Shown: one piece after another, positions 9,147 to 19,151 of the stretch
Position numbering within the stretch: position 1 is the first letter of the stretch
How the letters are laid out: each line of letters opens with the position of its first letter
DNA from: Providencia manganoxydans
Lineage (GTDB): Bacteria; Pseudomonadota; Gammaproteobacteria; Enterobacterales; Enterobacteriaceae
Direction of reading: 5' to 3'
DNA length: 64,000 nucleotides
NCBI RefSeq assembly: GCF_016618195.1
Contig: NZ_CP067099.1
Span: 2,604,001-2,668,000, forward strand
Made by a program: the position numbers and the translations under genes
Notes under the pieces: generated by a model
What the model was told of the DNA's origin: nothing
The model's database searches: none
What the model saw: only the letters and a program-made list of their open reading frames with translations

Positions 9147-9563
9147 TTATTGTAATTGTGCTGCGCGCGTAAGGATTGTGCGGATCATCGCGTTTAAACC
9201 TTGAGTCCGCGAGGGAGTTAAATGCTGCTCTAGCGCAAGCTGAGAGAAAAAAGCTTTAACATCCACAGCTAAAATTTGCTCTGCAGTTTTACCCTGAAAA
9301 AGAATAATTACGATTGCAACTAGCCCTTTTACAATTGCCGCATCACTATCACCCGCAAAAATAATCTGCCCATCGGCTTGTTTTTGCATATCAATCCAAA
9401 CTTGGCTTTGACAACCCGCAATCAGATTACTATCACTACGCTGTTGTTCTGTTAAAGCAGTTAAACGTCCACCTAACTCTATCATATACAGATAACGTTC
9501 TTCCCAGTCCTGACAACGTGAGAAATTGCGCAGTAATTTATGTTCATCGGGCAAAGCTGGCAT
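9147..9563 (-). CDS. sufE: Cysteine desulfuration protein SufE
   Basis: Accepts persulfide sulfur from SufS and passes it to the SufBCD scaffold. The catalytic cysteine is in GCQSQVW and the C-terminal signature LTPSRTQGLNAMIR is present. I set the start at the ATG at 9563 (MPALPDEHKL), which gives 138 aa like E. coli and has AAGGAAAG just upstream. An upstream in-frame ATG at 9617 would add 18 residues foreign to the family. In E. coli sufE follows sufS almost directly. Here 136 bp containing a hairpin separate them. Confidence 0.95.
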   Translation of the reverse strand: MPALPDEHKLLRNFSRCQDWEERYLYMIELGGRLTALTEQQRSDSNLIAGCQSQVWIDMQKQADGQIIFAGDSDAAIVKGLVAIVIILFQGKTAEQILAVDVKAFFSQLALEQHLTPSRTQGLNAMIRTILTRAAQLQ

Positions 9564-9631
9564 ACTACTTTCCTTATTTAATCTAAGTTCTAAGGTTACA
9601 TTGATTGTTGATGACAACGATCATTCAGCCC

Positions 9632-9663
9632 ATAAACAAAAAGCCAATTTATTATTGGCTTTT
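9632..9663 (-). terminator. Terminator-like hairpin between sufS and sufE
   Basis: On the minus strand a 10-bp perfect stem (AAAAGCCAAT/ATTGGCTTTT) with a 5-base loop runs into a T-rich tail, the form of an intrinsic terminator. It lies 37 bp after the sufS stop and ahead of sufE, so it may end or attenuate the suf transcript. Confidence 0.7.
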
Positions 9664-9699
9664 CAGTCAATGATGACAAAAACAATCAAGCTATAGCAC

Positions 9700-10938
9700 T
9701 TAGCCTAACAATTTTTTAATCCGTTGTAATGCATTGAATAAAGAATCTATCTCTTCTTTTGTTGTATAGATCCCAACAGAAGCACGACACATTGCTGGAA
9801 CTTTATACCGTTCCATCAATGGTAATGCACAGTGATGACCTGTACGTATTGCAATACCATATTGATCTAAAAATGAGCCGACATCATAAGCATGATGCTC
9901 ACCCAAATTGAAAGCAAGTACTCCTTCCCGCTGCTCATTGCCATATAAAACTAATGAAGGAACTTCTTTCAATTTTTGCGATGCATAGGACATAATCGAC
10001 TTTTCATAAGCAAATGCCACTGTTCTTCCCAAAGTATTGAGATAATCAAAAGCAGCGCCTAAGCCAATAATCGCACTGACGTTTGGGGTTCCTGCTTCAA
10101 AGCGCCATGGCGCATCTGCATAAGTGATCCCTTTTTTTAGGCTAACATTGCGGATCATAGCTCCGCCGCCTTCCCATGGCGGCATGTCATCTAATAGCAA
10201 TTTTTTACCGTAAAGTACACCAATTCCTGTTGGACCATACAGTTTGTGCCCAGAAAAGGTATAAAAATCACAATCTAAATCTTGTACATCAACAACACTG
10301 TGCATCGCACCTTGCGCACCATCAACTAATACGTGAAGCTGAGCCCCACAAGAGGCTGCAAATGAGCGAGCCTGCGTTATGATCGCTTTAACTGGGTTAA
10401 CAGTGCCTAGAACATTAGAGATGTGAGTAAAACTCAGTAAACGGGTCTTGGCATCAATTAATGCTTCAAGCTCAGCAAGTTCCAGTTCACCATTATCGGA
10501 AACAGGAAGCACACGAATTTCACAGCCAATAGTTTCAGCTAACATATACCATGGCACAATATTCGCATGATGCTCCATCTCAGTAATGATGATGTTGTCA
10601 CCCTGACTAATGAACTTGCGACCAAAGGTATTCGCAACCAAATTAATCGCTTCTGTAGTGCCTTTGACAAAGACAATTTCTTCGGCAGACGAAGCGTTGA
10701 TAAAATCAGCCGCTTTTTGACGAACTTCTTCCATCATACTTGTCGCTTGGGCACTTAAGGTATGAATACCCCGATGTACCGCAGCATAATGGTGCAACGT
10801 AAACTCGCTCTCTTTTTCAACCACTTGAAGAGGCTTCTGTGCGCTAGCTGCACTATCAAGATAAACCAACGGGTGATTATTGATATTTTGAGACAAGGCA
10901 GGAAAATCCTGCCTTACTGCTGCTACGTTGTATGTCAT
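9700..10938 (-). CDS. sufS: Cysteine desulfurase SufS
   Basis: PLP-dependent group II desulfurase that takes sulfur from cysteine (and selenium from selenocysteine) for Fe-S cluster assembly. The PLP lysine is in [12 protein letters not shown], and the catalytic cysteine region is [21 protein letters not shown] is also conserved. 412 aa compares with 406 in E. coli. The start lies 7 bp after the sufD stop, so the genes are co-transcribed. Confidence 0.97.
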   Translation of the reverse strand: MTYNVAAVRQDFPALSQNINNHPLVYLDSAASAQKPLQVVEKESEFTLHHYAAVHRGIHTLSAQATSMMEEVRQKAADFINASSAEEIVFVKGTTEAINLVANTFGRKFISQGDNIIITEMEHHANIVPWYMLAETIGCEIRVLPVSDNGELELAELEALIDAKTRLLSFTHISNVLGTVNPVKAIITQARSFAASCGAQLHVLVDGAQGAMHSVVDVQDLDCDFYTFSGHKLYGPTGIGVLYGKKLLLDDMPPWEGGGAMIRNVSLKKGITYADAPWRFEAGTPNVSAIIGLGAAFDYLNTLGRTVAFAYEKSIMSYASQKLKEVPSLVLYGNEQREGVLAFNLGEHHAYDVGSFLDQYGIAIRTGHHCALPLMERYKVPAMCRASVGIYTTKEEIDSLFNALQRIKKLLG

Positions 10939-10945
10939 TTGCGTA

Positions 10946-12250
10946 TTAAACCTCTGCTAAGCGTCGACGTATATTCGCCATAACCGCTTGTTTGAGTTCA
11001 TCTGAACCAATTGATTCGGTTAACTCAGCAGCAAATGCGATAATAATCATATGTTTTGCAGCTTTGCCGTCGATCCCTCTTGAACGTAGGTAGAACAACT
11101 GTTCATCATCGATACGTCCCACTGTTGCACCATGGCCACATTTTACATCGTCAGCATAGATTTCTAACTGAGGTTTGGTGTCAACTTCAGCTTGCTCTCC
11201 AAGTAATAAGGTATGATTCCCCATCTGACCATCAGTTTTTAAGGCGCTCGGTGCGACTTTAATCATGCCGTTAAATACCGCTTTACTGCTATCCATTGCA
11301 ATGACTTTATGTAATTGTCTGCTTTCACAATGGCTTGCGTTATGTTCAAGATAAGTGCGCGTATCCACAATTTCGTTATCTTTCGGCAATAATAAGCTAT
11401 TCAGTGATAAATTAGCATTTTCCCCTGTCAGCTGAGCACTAGTATGATGACGCGTTAGTGCCCCACCCAGTAAAAAGCTGCTGCTAAGCACTTGGCTATC
11501 ACGACCAACTACAATGTCATTGTGAGCAAAATGCTGTGAACGATGGTTCTCATTGTTCAGTTTAAAATGCTGATATTGCGCATTATCACCGACTTCAACG
11601 GTCAAACGGCTACCTGTCAGGTGAGCACAGTCATTTGTGCTGACAAAGTGCTCAATAACTTGAGCCTGACTATTTGCACCTAGCGCAATATGATAACGAT
11701 ATTGGCTCGTATTGACCTCTGTGCCTTCATTTCCACTGGAAATATTCAGAAGATAAAGAGGCTTCTGTGCCACTTGATTGGCGGCAAGGTGGATCACAAT
11801 CGGTTGCTGTGCAAGACTTTCAGTTAAGTGTAAGAAGATCTCGCTATTCACTGCATCAGGCAAAAGATCTTGATTATCTAACAAAGCAACTTGGAATGGC
11901 CCCATATCAATTGAGCTCAACGCTGAACTATAACGACCATCAATCATGACAATTCGATAAGCGTCTATTGATAGTGCTAATGCCTCACACGCTTGCTCAT
12001 TAATAGATTGCTCAGCAAAGTGATATTGGGTTTTTAATACCGTATGCAAAGGGGTGTAGTGCCAGTCCTCATGACGAAACGGTGGTAAACCAACTTGTTT
12101 AGCCTTTTCCCAATGTGCTGCTGCATGATGCGATTTAGCACCTGCACGTTGTTCGAAAAGTGTTGCAAAACGCGCCATGGCTTGCTCATTTAAAGCAGCG
12201 ACTTGACCACGTTTACCTGCTCTCTCACTGTTGGTCAATAAGCCAGCCAT
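10946..12250 (-). CDS. sufD: Fe-S cluster assembly protein SufD
   Basis: Scaffold subunit of the SufBC2D complex, a beta-helix paralogue of SufB. The C-terminal region [22 protein letters not shown] is the conserved SufB/D signature. I choose the ATG at 12250 (MAGLLTNSE), which overlaps the end of sufC by 26 bp. The same overlap and the same MAGL start occur in E. coli. A longer open frame to 12328 is an artefact of reading inside sufC. Length is 434 aa. Confidence 0.95.
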   Translation of the reverse strand: MAGLLTNSERAGKRGQVAALNEQAMARFATLFEQRAGAKSHHAAAHWEKAKQVGLPPFRHEDWHYTPLHTVLKTQYHFAEQSINEQACEALALSIDAYRIVMIDGRYSSALSSIDMGPFQVALLDNQDLLPDAVNSEIFLHLTESLAQQPIVIHLAANQVAQKPLYLLNISSGNEGTEVNTSQYRYHIALGANSQAQVIEHFVSTNDCAHLTGSRLTVEVGDNAQYQHFKLNNENHRSQHFAHNDIVVGRDSQVLSSSFLLGGALTRHHTSAQLTGENANLSLNSLLLPKDNEIVDTRTYLEHNASHCESRQLHKVIAMDSSKAVFNGMIKVAPSALKTDGQMGNHTLLLGEQAEVDTKPQLEIYADDVKCGHGATVGRIDDEQLFYLRSRGIDGKAAKHMIIIAFAAELTESIGSDELKQAVMANIRRRLAEV

Positions 12251-12971
12251 AACCTTGCTCCTCCAGTTTTTTCGCCAAGCTGAAATCACCTGATTTGATG
12301 ATTTTCCCCTGATATAACACGTGAACAAAATCAGGTTTGACGTAATCTAGAATGCGCTGGTAGTGCGTCACGATAATAAATGAACGTTCTGGAGAGCGCA
12401 GTGAATTGACACCATTTGCAACAGTTTTCAATGCATCGATATCTAAACCTGAGTCGGTTTCATCTAAAATGCATAGCTGTGGCTCTAAGGCCGCCATTTG
12501 CAAAATATCATTACGTTTCTTTTCACCACCCGAGAAACCAACGTTTACTGAGCGTGTTAGCAGATCTTCAGGCATTTCCAATAATTGAATTTTATCTTCA
12601 ATAAAATCTTGGAAGTCAAAGCGGTCTAATGCTTCTTGCTGACGGTATTCACGAACCGCGTTTACCGCAGTTTGCAGGAAAAATTGGTTACTGACACCAG
12701 GGATTTCTACTGGGTATTGGAAAGCAAGGAAAACCCCTTCACCAGCGCGTTCTTCAGGATCAAGCTCTAGCAGATCTTTACCTTTGAAGGTCACTTCACC
12801 ACTGTCGATTTCATACTCTTCACGACCCGCAAGGGTTGCAGATAACGTACTTTTACCCGAACCATTTGGCCCCATAATGGCGTGAACCTCACCCGGTTTC
12901 ACTTCCAATGATAAGCCTTTTAATATTTCATTACCTTCAACACTTACATGTAAATTTTTAACACTTAACAT
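12225..12971 (-). CDS. sufC: Fe-S assembly ATPase SufC
   Basis: ABC-type cytosolic ATPase driving SufBCD scaffold function, with no membrane partner. Walker A is GPNGSGKST, the SufC-type signature is FSGGEKKRND, and Walker B is CILDETDSGLD. Length 248 aa equals the E. coli protein. It lies 44 bp after sufB and overlaps sufD at its 3' end. Confidence 0.98.
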   Translation of the reverse strand: MLSVKNLHVSVEGNEILKGLSLEVKPGEVHAIMGPNGSGKSTLSATLAGREEYEIDSGEVTFKGKDLLELDPEERAGEGVFLAFQYPVEIPGVSNQFFLQTAVNAVREYRQQEALDRFDFQDFIEDKIQLLEMPEDLLTRSVNVGFSGGEKKRNDILQMAALEPQLCILDETDSGLDIDALKTVANGVNSLRSPERSFIIVTHYQRILDYVKPDFVHVLYQGKIIKSGDFSLAKKLEEQGYGWLIDQQ

Positions 12972-13015
12972 ATCAACATGCCTTTAGCGCTTTTGCGCAT
13001 AAACTCTTATTGTGA

Positions 13016-14515
13016 TCAACCCACGCTATGCTCTAGGCTGATTGCCAGCAATTTCTGTGCTTCCACTGCAAACTCTAACGGGAGCTCTGAGAAAACATCT
13101 TTACAGAAACCATTTACGATCATGGATATAGCATCATCCTCACTAATTCCACGTTGTAAGCAATAAAACAATTGATCTTCACCAATACGAGAGGTGGTTG
13201 CCTCATGTTCTAGTTGAGCAGTATTGTTTTTGACTTCAACATAAGGGAATGTGTGAGCGCCGCATTGAGTACCAATCAACATCGAGTCACATTGGGTGAA
13301 GTTACGTGCATTATGTGCACTTGGTAATATCTTCACTAAACCACGATAGCTGTTTTGGCTCTTGCCCGCAGAGATACCTTTAGAAATAATCGTTGAACGG
13401 GTATTTTTCCCGATATGGATCATCTTAGTCCCTGTATCGGCTTGCTGGTTACCATTAGTCAACGCAACAGAGAAAAACTCACCCACTGAGTTATCACCTT
13501 TCAAGATAACACTCGGGTATTTCCATGTAATAGCAGAACCGGTTTCTGACTGTGTCCACGACATTTTGGAGTTTTCACCTTCACATAATGCACGTTTGGT
13601 CACAAAGTTCAGGATCCCTCCCGTATCACTGTCACCACCTGAGAACCAGTTTTGTACTGTGGAATATTTGACTTCAGCATCTTTATGAATAATGACTTCA
13701 ACAACCGCAGCATGCAGCTGATAACTATCACGGACAGGCGCAGAACAGCCTTCAATATAACTCACGTAGCTGCCTTCATCGGCAACTAGAATGGTCCGCT
13801 CAAATTGCCCTGTTTTTGCTGCATTAATTCGGAAGTAAGTCGATAATTCCATTGGGCAACGCACCCCTTTCGGGATATAAACAAAGGTACCATCTGAAGC
13901 AACTGCTGCGTTTAAGGCCGCAAAGAAGTTATCGTGACTGGAAACAACCGTACCAAGGTATTTTTGCACTAACTCAGGATACTCTTGGATTGCTTCACTG
14001 AATGAACAGAAAATAATGCCATGCTTAGCAAGATCTTCACGATAAGTGGTGGATACTGACACGGAGTCAAAAATTGCATCAACCGCAACTTTTGCGCCTT
14101 CACGGACAGGAACCCCCAGCTGGTTGAAAGCATCTTCAACTTCAGCGGTAAGATAATTATTGGTTTCAGTGACGCCAGTTGCCTGTGTCGCACCTGATTG
14201 CGAACCACAAGTATCATCACATGAACCACAAGAAGGTGCTGAGTAGTAGCTATATTCTTGATAATCTAAATTTGGATAATGGGCTTTTAACCAGTGTGGC
14301 TCTTCCATTCCTTTCCAGTGATGATATGCATCAAGGCGGAATTTTAGCATCCACTCAGGTTCATTTCGTTTCGCAGAAATCGCTCGGACCACGTCTTCGT
14401 TGATCCCTTTAGCCATTTCATCTGTGGCGACATTCGTAAAGAAACCTTCTTTATATCGCTGGTCATCTAGCCAGCTTTGAACTTCATCGCCAATTTCTAC
14501 ATTGCTCTGAGACAT
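13016..14515 (-). CDS. sufB: Fe-S cluster assembly scaffold SufB
   Basis: Main scaffold subunit on which the cluster is built within SufBC2D. 499 aa against 495 in E. coli. Conserved blocks include [15 protein letters not shown], the Cys-containing [10 protein letters not shown], and the C-terminal [17 protein letters not shown] CxxC-containing stretch (CGSCDDTC) lies near residue 100. It is preceded by sufA (16-bp gap) and followed by sufC. Confidence 0.97.
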   Translation of the reverse strand: MSQSNVEIGDEVQSWLDDQRYKEGFFTNVATDEMAKGINEDVVRAISAKRNEPEWMLKFRLDAYHHWKGMEEPHWLKAHYPNLDYQEYSYYSAPSCGSCDDTCGSQSGATQATGVTETNNYLTAEVEDAFNQLGVPVREGAKVAVDAIFDSVSVSTTYREDLAKHGIIFCSFSEAIQEYPELVQKYLGTVVSSHDNFFAALNAAVASDGTFVYIPKGVRCPMELSTYFRINAAKTGQFERTILVADEGSYVSYIEGCSAPVRDSYQLHAAVVEVIIHKDAEVKYSTVQNWFSGGDSDTGGILNFVTKRALCEGENSKMSWTQSETGSAITWKYPSVILKGDNSVGEFFSVALTNGNQQADTGTKMIHIGKNTRSTIISKGISAGKSQNSYRGLVKILPSAHNARNFTQCDSMLIGTQCGAHTFPYVEVKNNTAQLEHEATTSRIGEDQLFYCLQRGISEDDAISMIVNGFCKDVFSELPLEFAVEAQKLLAISLEHSVG

Positions 14516-14531
14516 AATCTGACTTCACATG

Positions 14532-14912
14532 TTAAACGCCGAAGCTTTCACCACACCCACAGGCATGTTGGGCTTTCGGGTTATTAAATTTAAAGATGCG
14601 ATTTAGCCCTTCTTGGACATAATCAACAACGGTACCATCAATAAATGGCATTGCTTGTTTCGGCACATAAAGGCGTGCCCCATCGTGTTCAAAGAGTAAA
14701 TGATCATCTGTTGGGTTTTTGATCATTTCAAAAACATAACCAAAACCAGCACAGCCCGACTGTTTAACCCCTAGCGAAAGCCCTTTAGTATCAGGATTCT
14801 GCTCCATCAATTTTTTAATTTGTTTCGCTGCGCTATCAGTCAGATTGACACCTTGCCAATTGGTTTCATCAATAGAAAACGTTTCTACATTGTCATTCAC
14901 TTTTGCAGTCAT
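14532..14912 (-). CDS. sufA: A-type Fe-S carrier SufA
   Basis: HesB/IscA-family carrier that receives clusters from SufBCD and delivers them to apoproteins. The three ligand cysteines are in QSGCAGFGY and the C-terminal CGCGESF. 126 aa compares with 122 in E. coli. It is the first gene of the suf operon, so the promoter lies upstream between 14913 and ~15240, where an IscR-like site is seen. Confidence 0.97.
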   Translation of the reverse strand: MTAKVNDNVETFSIDETNWQGVNLTDSAAKQIKKLMEQNPDTKGLSLGVKQSGCAGFGYVFEMIKNPTDDHLLFEHDGARLYVPKQAMPFIDGTVVDYVQEGLNRIFKFNNPKAQHACGCGESFGV

Positions 14913-14999
14913 TTTGACCCCACAATTTTCATGGCTTTTCAGCCAGTTATCAGGAGATTAACTCCGTTTGTCCTATGGTAACGATAACCCTTGTCACTT

Positions 15000-15023
15000 C
15001 AACCATTTGTTTTGAGAGGTTAT
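15000..15023 (-). promoter_or_regulatory. Putative IscR type-2-like site upstream of sufA
   Basis: Read on the minus strand, ATAACCTCTCAAAACAAATGGTT forms an AACC...GGTT inverted repeat with a T/A-rich centre, the general shape of clusterless-IscR sites that activate suf in E. coli. It lies ~90 bp upstream of sufA. The match is by eye only. No clear Fur box was found in this interval. Confidence 0.35.
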
Positions 15024-15239
15024 ACCTATTTTAGCTCATTTTTCACCCATTCGTAGTCTATTAACTCAGCAAAAACAGTAAAAATGAGTGCTAACCTATT
15101 AAATATAAACAGTTAAATTATTTTACATTTTTTTTAATTTTGTGTACTAAGAGATACATAAAAATCGCACAAAATAATAAAGATACATTTATTATACAAC
15201 TTAAATAATAAACCTAATATTGAAATTATGCTGAAAAAG

Positions 15240-15273
15240 TTGAAAGAGCCTCAAGTCTAACTCACTTGAGGCT
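15240..15273 (-). terminator. Terminator after menI
   Basis: On the minus strand GCCTCAAG pairs with CTTGAGGC over a 9-base loop and is followed by TCTTTC, right after the menI stop. It insulates the ydiJ-menI operon from sufA. The ~230 bp between it and the IscR-like site is very A+T-rich, with no gene seen. Confidence 0.7.
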
Positions 15274-15281
15274 AAAAGCGA

Positions 15282-15698
15282 CTAATCAGAAAGGACCGCG
15301 GTAGTTAAACGAGAAGTGCAACACAATTGATCTTTTTCATTAAAAATATCAATGCTCCATACTTGTTGACGGCGCCCTAAATGAATAGGTTTGCAAACAC
15401 CTTTCACCAGCCCTTCTCTTGCCGAACGAATATGATTGGCATTAATCTCTAACCCCACTACGCGTTGTTCCCCTTCACTGCACAGATAACCTGCAATAGA
15501 ACCTAATGATTCGGCCAGTACCACAGAAGCCCCACCATGTAACAAACCAAATGGCTGTTTAGTGCGATTATCAACAGGCATAGTCCCTTCAATATAATCG
15601 TCACCATAACATGTGATTTCAATGCCTAAATGACCTAACATGCAATCTTTTGCCATTGCTGACATCTGCTCAAGCGTAAATTTACGTTTCCAAATCAT
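15282..15698 (-). CDS. menI: 1,4-dihydroxy-2-naphthoyl-CoA hydrolase (YdiI)
   Basis: Hotdog-fold thioesterase that releases DHNA from its CoA ester in menaquinone synthesis, and also hydrolyses other acyl-CoAs. The family motif GLLHGGASVVLAESLGSIAG includes the catalytic Glu. Length 138 aa compares with 136 in E. coli. The ATG overlaps the ydiJ stop (ATGA), so the two genes are translationally coupled, in the same order as E. coli ydiJ-ydiI. Confidence 0.93.
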   Translation of the reverse strand: MIWKRKFTLEQMSAMAKDCMLGHLGIEITCYGDDYIEGTMPVDNRTKQPFGLLHGGASVVLAESLGSIAGYLCSEGEQRVVGLEINANHIRSAREGLVKGVCKPIHLGRRQQVWSIDIFNEKDQLCCTSRLTTAVLSD

Positions 15699-18600
15699 CC
15701 GATTATCTCCAGCAAAGCTTGTATTGGGTGTTTTATTTGTATATTTTCCATCCGTTTCACTTGGCTACGACATGAGTATCCCGTGCTTAAACAACGCGCT
15801 TTTGGCAAATTATCCATCGCAGGTTTCCACGACAAATTATAGATGCCTTTTGAATTTTTGAGATTAGCCACTTCATGGCCATAAGTTCCCGCCATTCCAC
15901 AACAACCTACACTGATATTTTTTAACTCTTGTCCGTAACGCTTAAACAAATTAACCCACTGTGCGCCACTATTTGGTAGAGCGGTTGTTTCAGTGCAGTG
16001 AGCAAAGAAATACCATGGATCTGACGTCAAGGTAGCCATTTGTTGAGGTTCAGGCAATGTGCTCAACCATTCATGAGCTAGTTGTACAGTAAAACGGCAG
16101 TGTTGCTGACCTAATATTTCATGATATTCATCGCGATAGCATAGAACCAAAGCAGGATCGACCCCTACCATCGGTAACTGAAGTTTAGCCACTCGATTCA
16201 GGAAATCTGCCGTTTTCTGTGCGGTTTTAGCAAAACGAGCAAGAAAACCTTTAATATGTTGTGCTTTACCATTTGGTGAAAATGGCAGTAAAACAGGGTT
16301 AAAACCCAATTTTTCAATCAATTTAACAAAATCAGCTACCACTTTTGCATCGTAATAACTGGTAAATGGATCTTGAACCACCAGCACATATTTTTCTCGC
16401 TGGGAAGGTGACATTGTTTCTAATTGCTCTAGTGTTACCGTGATTGCCGCATGTCCTGATAATTCTTGTTTTAGCGTAGGCTGAGAAAATAACGGTAAAT
16501 CCACCATACCGATAGTCTGTTCACTCAGTTTTTGCACCCACGGCTGGCGTAAGAAAAAGTTAAATACACCGGGAGCTTTTGATAGCATCGGTGCAGTCGC
16601 TTCAACCCCTGCAACAATATGATCACGAACAGGTCTTAAATAACGACCATGGTAGAGCGCTAAGAATTTTGACCTAAATGAAGGTACATCAATTTTAATT
16701 GGGCACTGGGTTGAACATGCTTTACAGGCTAAACAACCCGACATGGCCGCTTTGACCTCATGAGAAAAATCGTAATCCCCTTTTTGGGCACGCCATGTAT
16801 TACGTGTTTTATCAATCAAGCCACGCAATGATGGACGATTTTCTTTAATCCCCTGTTCTAAGCTCTCAGGGGTGACACCTTGCTCAGAAAGTAAACGCAA
16901 CCATTCACGGACTAACGTTGCCCGACCTTTTGGTGAATGGATACGTTGGCCACTGATTTTCATTGATGGGCACATCGGGCTTTTCACATCAAAGTTAAAA
17001 CAGAGGCCATTGCCATTACAATCCATCGCCCCACGAAACTGTTGACGAACTTGCACTGGTATTTGTCTATCGTAGGTTCCACGTTTTACCGCATCGACTT
17101 GTTTCATAGGCGCATCGATACCCGCTGGAGGACAAATTTTCCCGGGGTTAAGACGGTTATCCGGATCAAAAGCGGCTTTTATATTACGCAGTTCTGCATA
17201 CAATACTTCCCCAAAAAACTCAGGGCTGTATTGTGCTCTAAAGCCTTTTCCGTGCTCTCCCCACAGTAGGCCACCATATTTCGCCGTTAATGCCACAATG
17301 TCATCTGAAATTTGTTTCATTAATATTTCTTGTTGCGGATCGCACATATCTAATGCAGGGCGTACATGTAAAACCCCCGCATCCACATGCCCAAACATGC
17401 CATAATTCAGTTTATGGTGATCCAGTAAGGCGCGAAACTCGACGATATAGTCCGCTAAATGCTCTGGTGGCACACAGGTATCTTCAACAAATGGGATAGG
17501 CTTGGCTGCCCCCTTGCTATTACCTAGCAGACCAACGGCCTTTTTACGCATATTGTAGATACGGTTAATATCTTCCAAGTCACCACAAACCTGATAGCCA
17601 ATAACCCCTGCTTGCTGACTAGCCATCAACTCATCTAAGCGCTGACAGAGGCTTTCCGTTAAACTATTAATCTCATTTTCATCATCACCACTAAACTCAA
17701 CGATATTGAGACCTAGCATCTCTTTATTAGGGATATCGGTGATCAGTGATTTAACTGAATGCCAAACGATATCTTCACGAGCAAGGTTAAGTACCTTCGA
17801 ATCAACGGTTTCAACGGATAACGCTTTAGCTTGCACCATAAACGGTGCGTTACGCAAAGCAGATTCAAATGAATCGTATTTGACATTCACCAGACGACGC
17901 ACTTTAGGTAATGGCGTGATATCAAGGGTTGCTTCCGTAATAAAGGCGAGAGAGCCTTCAGAACCGGTTAAGATACGAGTCAGATCGAATTCACTAAGGT
18001 CGTCATTAAAGACATGGCGTAAATCATAACCCGTTAAAAAGCGGTTAAGTTTTGGAAATTTCTCTTCAATCAGAGGGCGTTGTTCTAAACAACGCTCTAA
18101 GACGGTTTTATAAATACGTCCAGTCACCGAGTCTTCTGACGCAATCGATTGGGCGAGTGCAATAGGCATAGCGCGTGTATCAATGCACTCTCCTCCCAAT
18201 AATACGGCTTTTACCCCAAGAACATGATCCGAGGTTTTTCCATAAACTAAAGAACCTTGTCCAGAAGCATCCGTATTAATCATACCGCCCAAGGTCGCAC
18301 GGTTACTGGTGGAAAGCTCTGGAGAGAAAAAATAACCATAAGGTTTAAGGAATTGGTTCAGCTGATCTTTGATCACACCGGCTTCAACCTTTACCCAACC
18401 TTGCTCAGGGTTTATTTCTAAAATACGATTCATATAACGTGACATATCAACCACTATCCCTTCGGTTAGCGATTGACCATTCGTCCCCGTTCCCCCGCCT
18501 CTCGGTGTGAACGTTAATTCACGAAACTTTGCGAGCCCTGCAACGCGGGTAATTATTTGCACATCAGCACTAGAACGTGGAAACACAACAGCCTGTGGTA

Positions 18601-18751
18601 GTAGCTGATAAATACTATTGTCTGTTGCCATTGATAAACGCTCTGCATAGCTAGTACCATTATCACCGGTAAAGCCTTGCTCTTGCAGCTGTTGCAGGAA
18701 TTCAATGACAAGTTTACTTAAATGAGGTGCTTCAGTTATACGCGGGATCAT
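15695..18751 (-). CDS. ydiJ: FAD/Fe-S oxidoreductase YdiJ (D-2-hydroxyacid dehydrogenase type)
   Basis: Large fusion enzyme of 1018 aa, the same as E. coli YdiJ, reported to be a D-2-hydroxyglutarate dehydrogenase. Order: FAD-binding PCMH domain (FTPRGGGTGTNGQ, ELSTSNRATLGGMINTDASG), FAD-linked oxidase C-terminal domain, 4Fe-4S ferredoxin-like segment (CLACKACSTQCPIKIDVP), and a CCG-type cysteine domain (VGCCGMAGTYGHE). I start at the ATG at 18751 (MIPRITEAP), as in E. coli. The open frame runs 14 codons further to a TTG, but those codons lie largely in an ERIC repeat, so the longer start is spurious. Confidence 0.94.
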   Translation of the reverse strand: MIPRITEAPHLSKLVIEFLQQLQEQGFTGDNGTSYAERLSMATDNSIYQLLPQAVVFPRSSADVQIITRVAGLAKFRELTFTPRGGGTGTNGQSLTEGIVVDMSRYMNRILEINPEQGWVKVEAGVIKDQLNQFLKPYGYFFSPELSTSNRATLGGMINTDASGQGSLVYGKTSDHVLGVKAVLLGGECIDTRAMPIALAQSIASEDSVTGRIYKTVLERCLEQRPLIEEKFPKLNRFLTGYDLRHVFNDDLSEFDLTRILTGSEGSLAFITEATLDITPLPKVRRLVNVKYDSFESALRNAPFMVQAKALSVETVDSKVLNLAREDIVWHSVKSLITDIPNKEMLGLNIVEFSGDDENEINSLTESLCQRLDELMASQQAGVIGYQVCGDLEDINRIYNMRKKAVGLLGNSKGAAKPIPFVEDTCVPPEHLADYIVEFRALLDHHKLNYGMFGHVDAGVLHVRPALDMCDPQQEILMKQISDDIVALTAKYGGLLWGEHGKGFRAQYSPEFFGEVLYAELRNIKAAFDPDNRLNPGKICPPAGIDAPMKQVDAVKRGTYDRQIPVQVRQQFRGAMDCNGNGLCFNFDVKSPMCPSMKISGQRIHSPKGRATLVREWLRLLSEQGVTPESLEQGIKENRPSLRGLIDKTRNTWRAQKGDYDFSHEVKAAMSGCLACKACSTQCPIKIDVPSFRSKFLALYHGRYLRPVRDHIVAGVEATAPMLSKAPGVFNFFLRQPWVQKLSEQTIGMVDLPLFSQPTLKQELSGHAAITVTLEQLETMSPSQREKYVLVVQDPFTSYYDAKVVADFVKLIEKLGFNPVLLPFSPNGKAQHIKGFLARFAKTAQKTADFLNRVAKLQLPMVGVDPALVLCYRDEYHEILGQQHCRFTVQLAHEWLSTLPEPQQMATLTSDPWYFFAHCTETTALPNSGAQWVNLFKRYGQELKNISVGCCGMAGTYGHEVANLKNSKGIYNLSWKPAMDNLPKARCLSTGYSCRSQVKRMENIQIKHPIQALLEIIG

Positions 18752-18774
18752 TATTAACGATGACTCTTGTTGTT

Positions 18775-18904
18775 TATACTCGTGATACTTCAAGATGCAA
18801 CACCTTTCATTTAGGGATGGTGACGACCTCCGTCACGCCGCTTTATAGGCTCTAGTGACTCGTGCACTTGTCGTCTAGCTGCACCTCAAAATATTTAGAG
18901 TATA
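18775..18904. repeat. ERIC-like intergenic repeat, copy 1
   Basis: About 130 bp with the paired ends TATACTCGTGATACTTCAAG and ATATTTAGAGTATA, an imperfect palindrome of the ERIC/IRU type. It lies between ydiJ and ydiK, with its left end only 24 bp before the ydiJ start codon. It contains the recognisable CACTTGTCG/CTGCA block near the right arm. Confidence 0.8.
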
Positions 18905-19151
18905 GTGTTCGCATTACTCGTTATGTACTATCTTTATTTTAAGTAGCACAATAGTGCTTTATTGGTTGATAGGGCTTCCCCTGTACAACCTGTAGTCTTT
19001 AAGTTAAAGAGAATACAATCGCTGATGACATTGTCAGTGAAGAACCATATCACAATATTGTTTTTTTTTGATCGCGAAAAAAAATTACGTTATTTTCACC
19101 TGAAAAAACGGCTCACTTGCAGTGTTTTTATTTGTTAAGGATTAGTCATTG

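Noticed and set aside
12251..12328. 26-codon N-terminal extension of SufD
   Set aside because: It lies wholly inside sufC in another frame. The conserved MAGL start at 12250 reproduces the E. coli overlap.
18752..18793. N-terminal extension of YdiJ starting at a TTG
   Set aside because: The extra codons fall largely in the end of an ERIC repeat, and E. coli YdiJ starts at the position corresponding to 18751.
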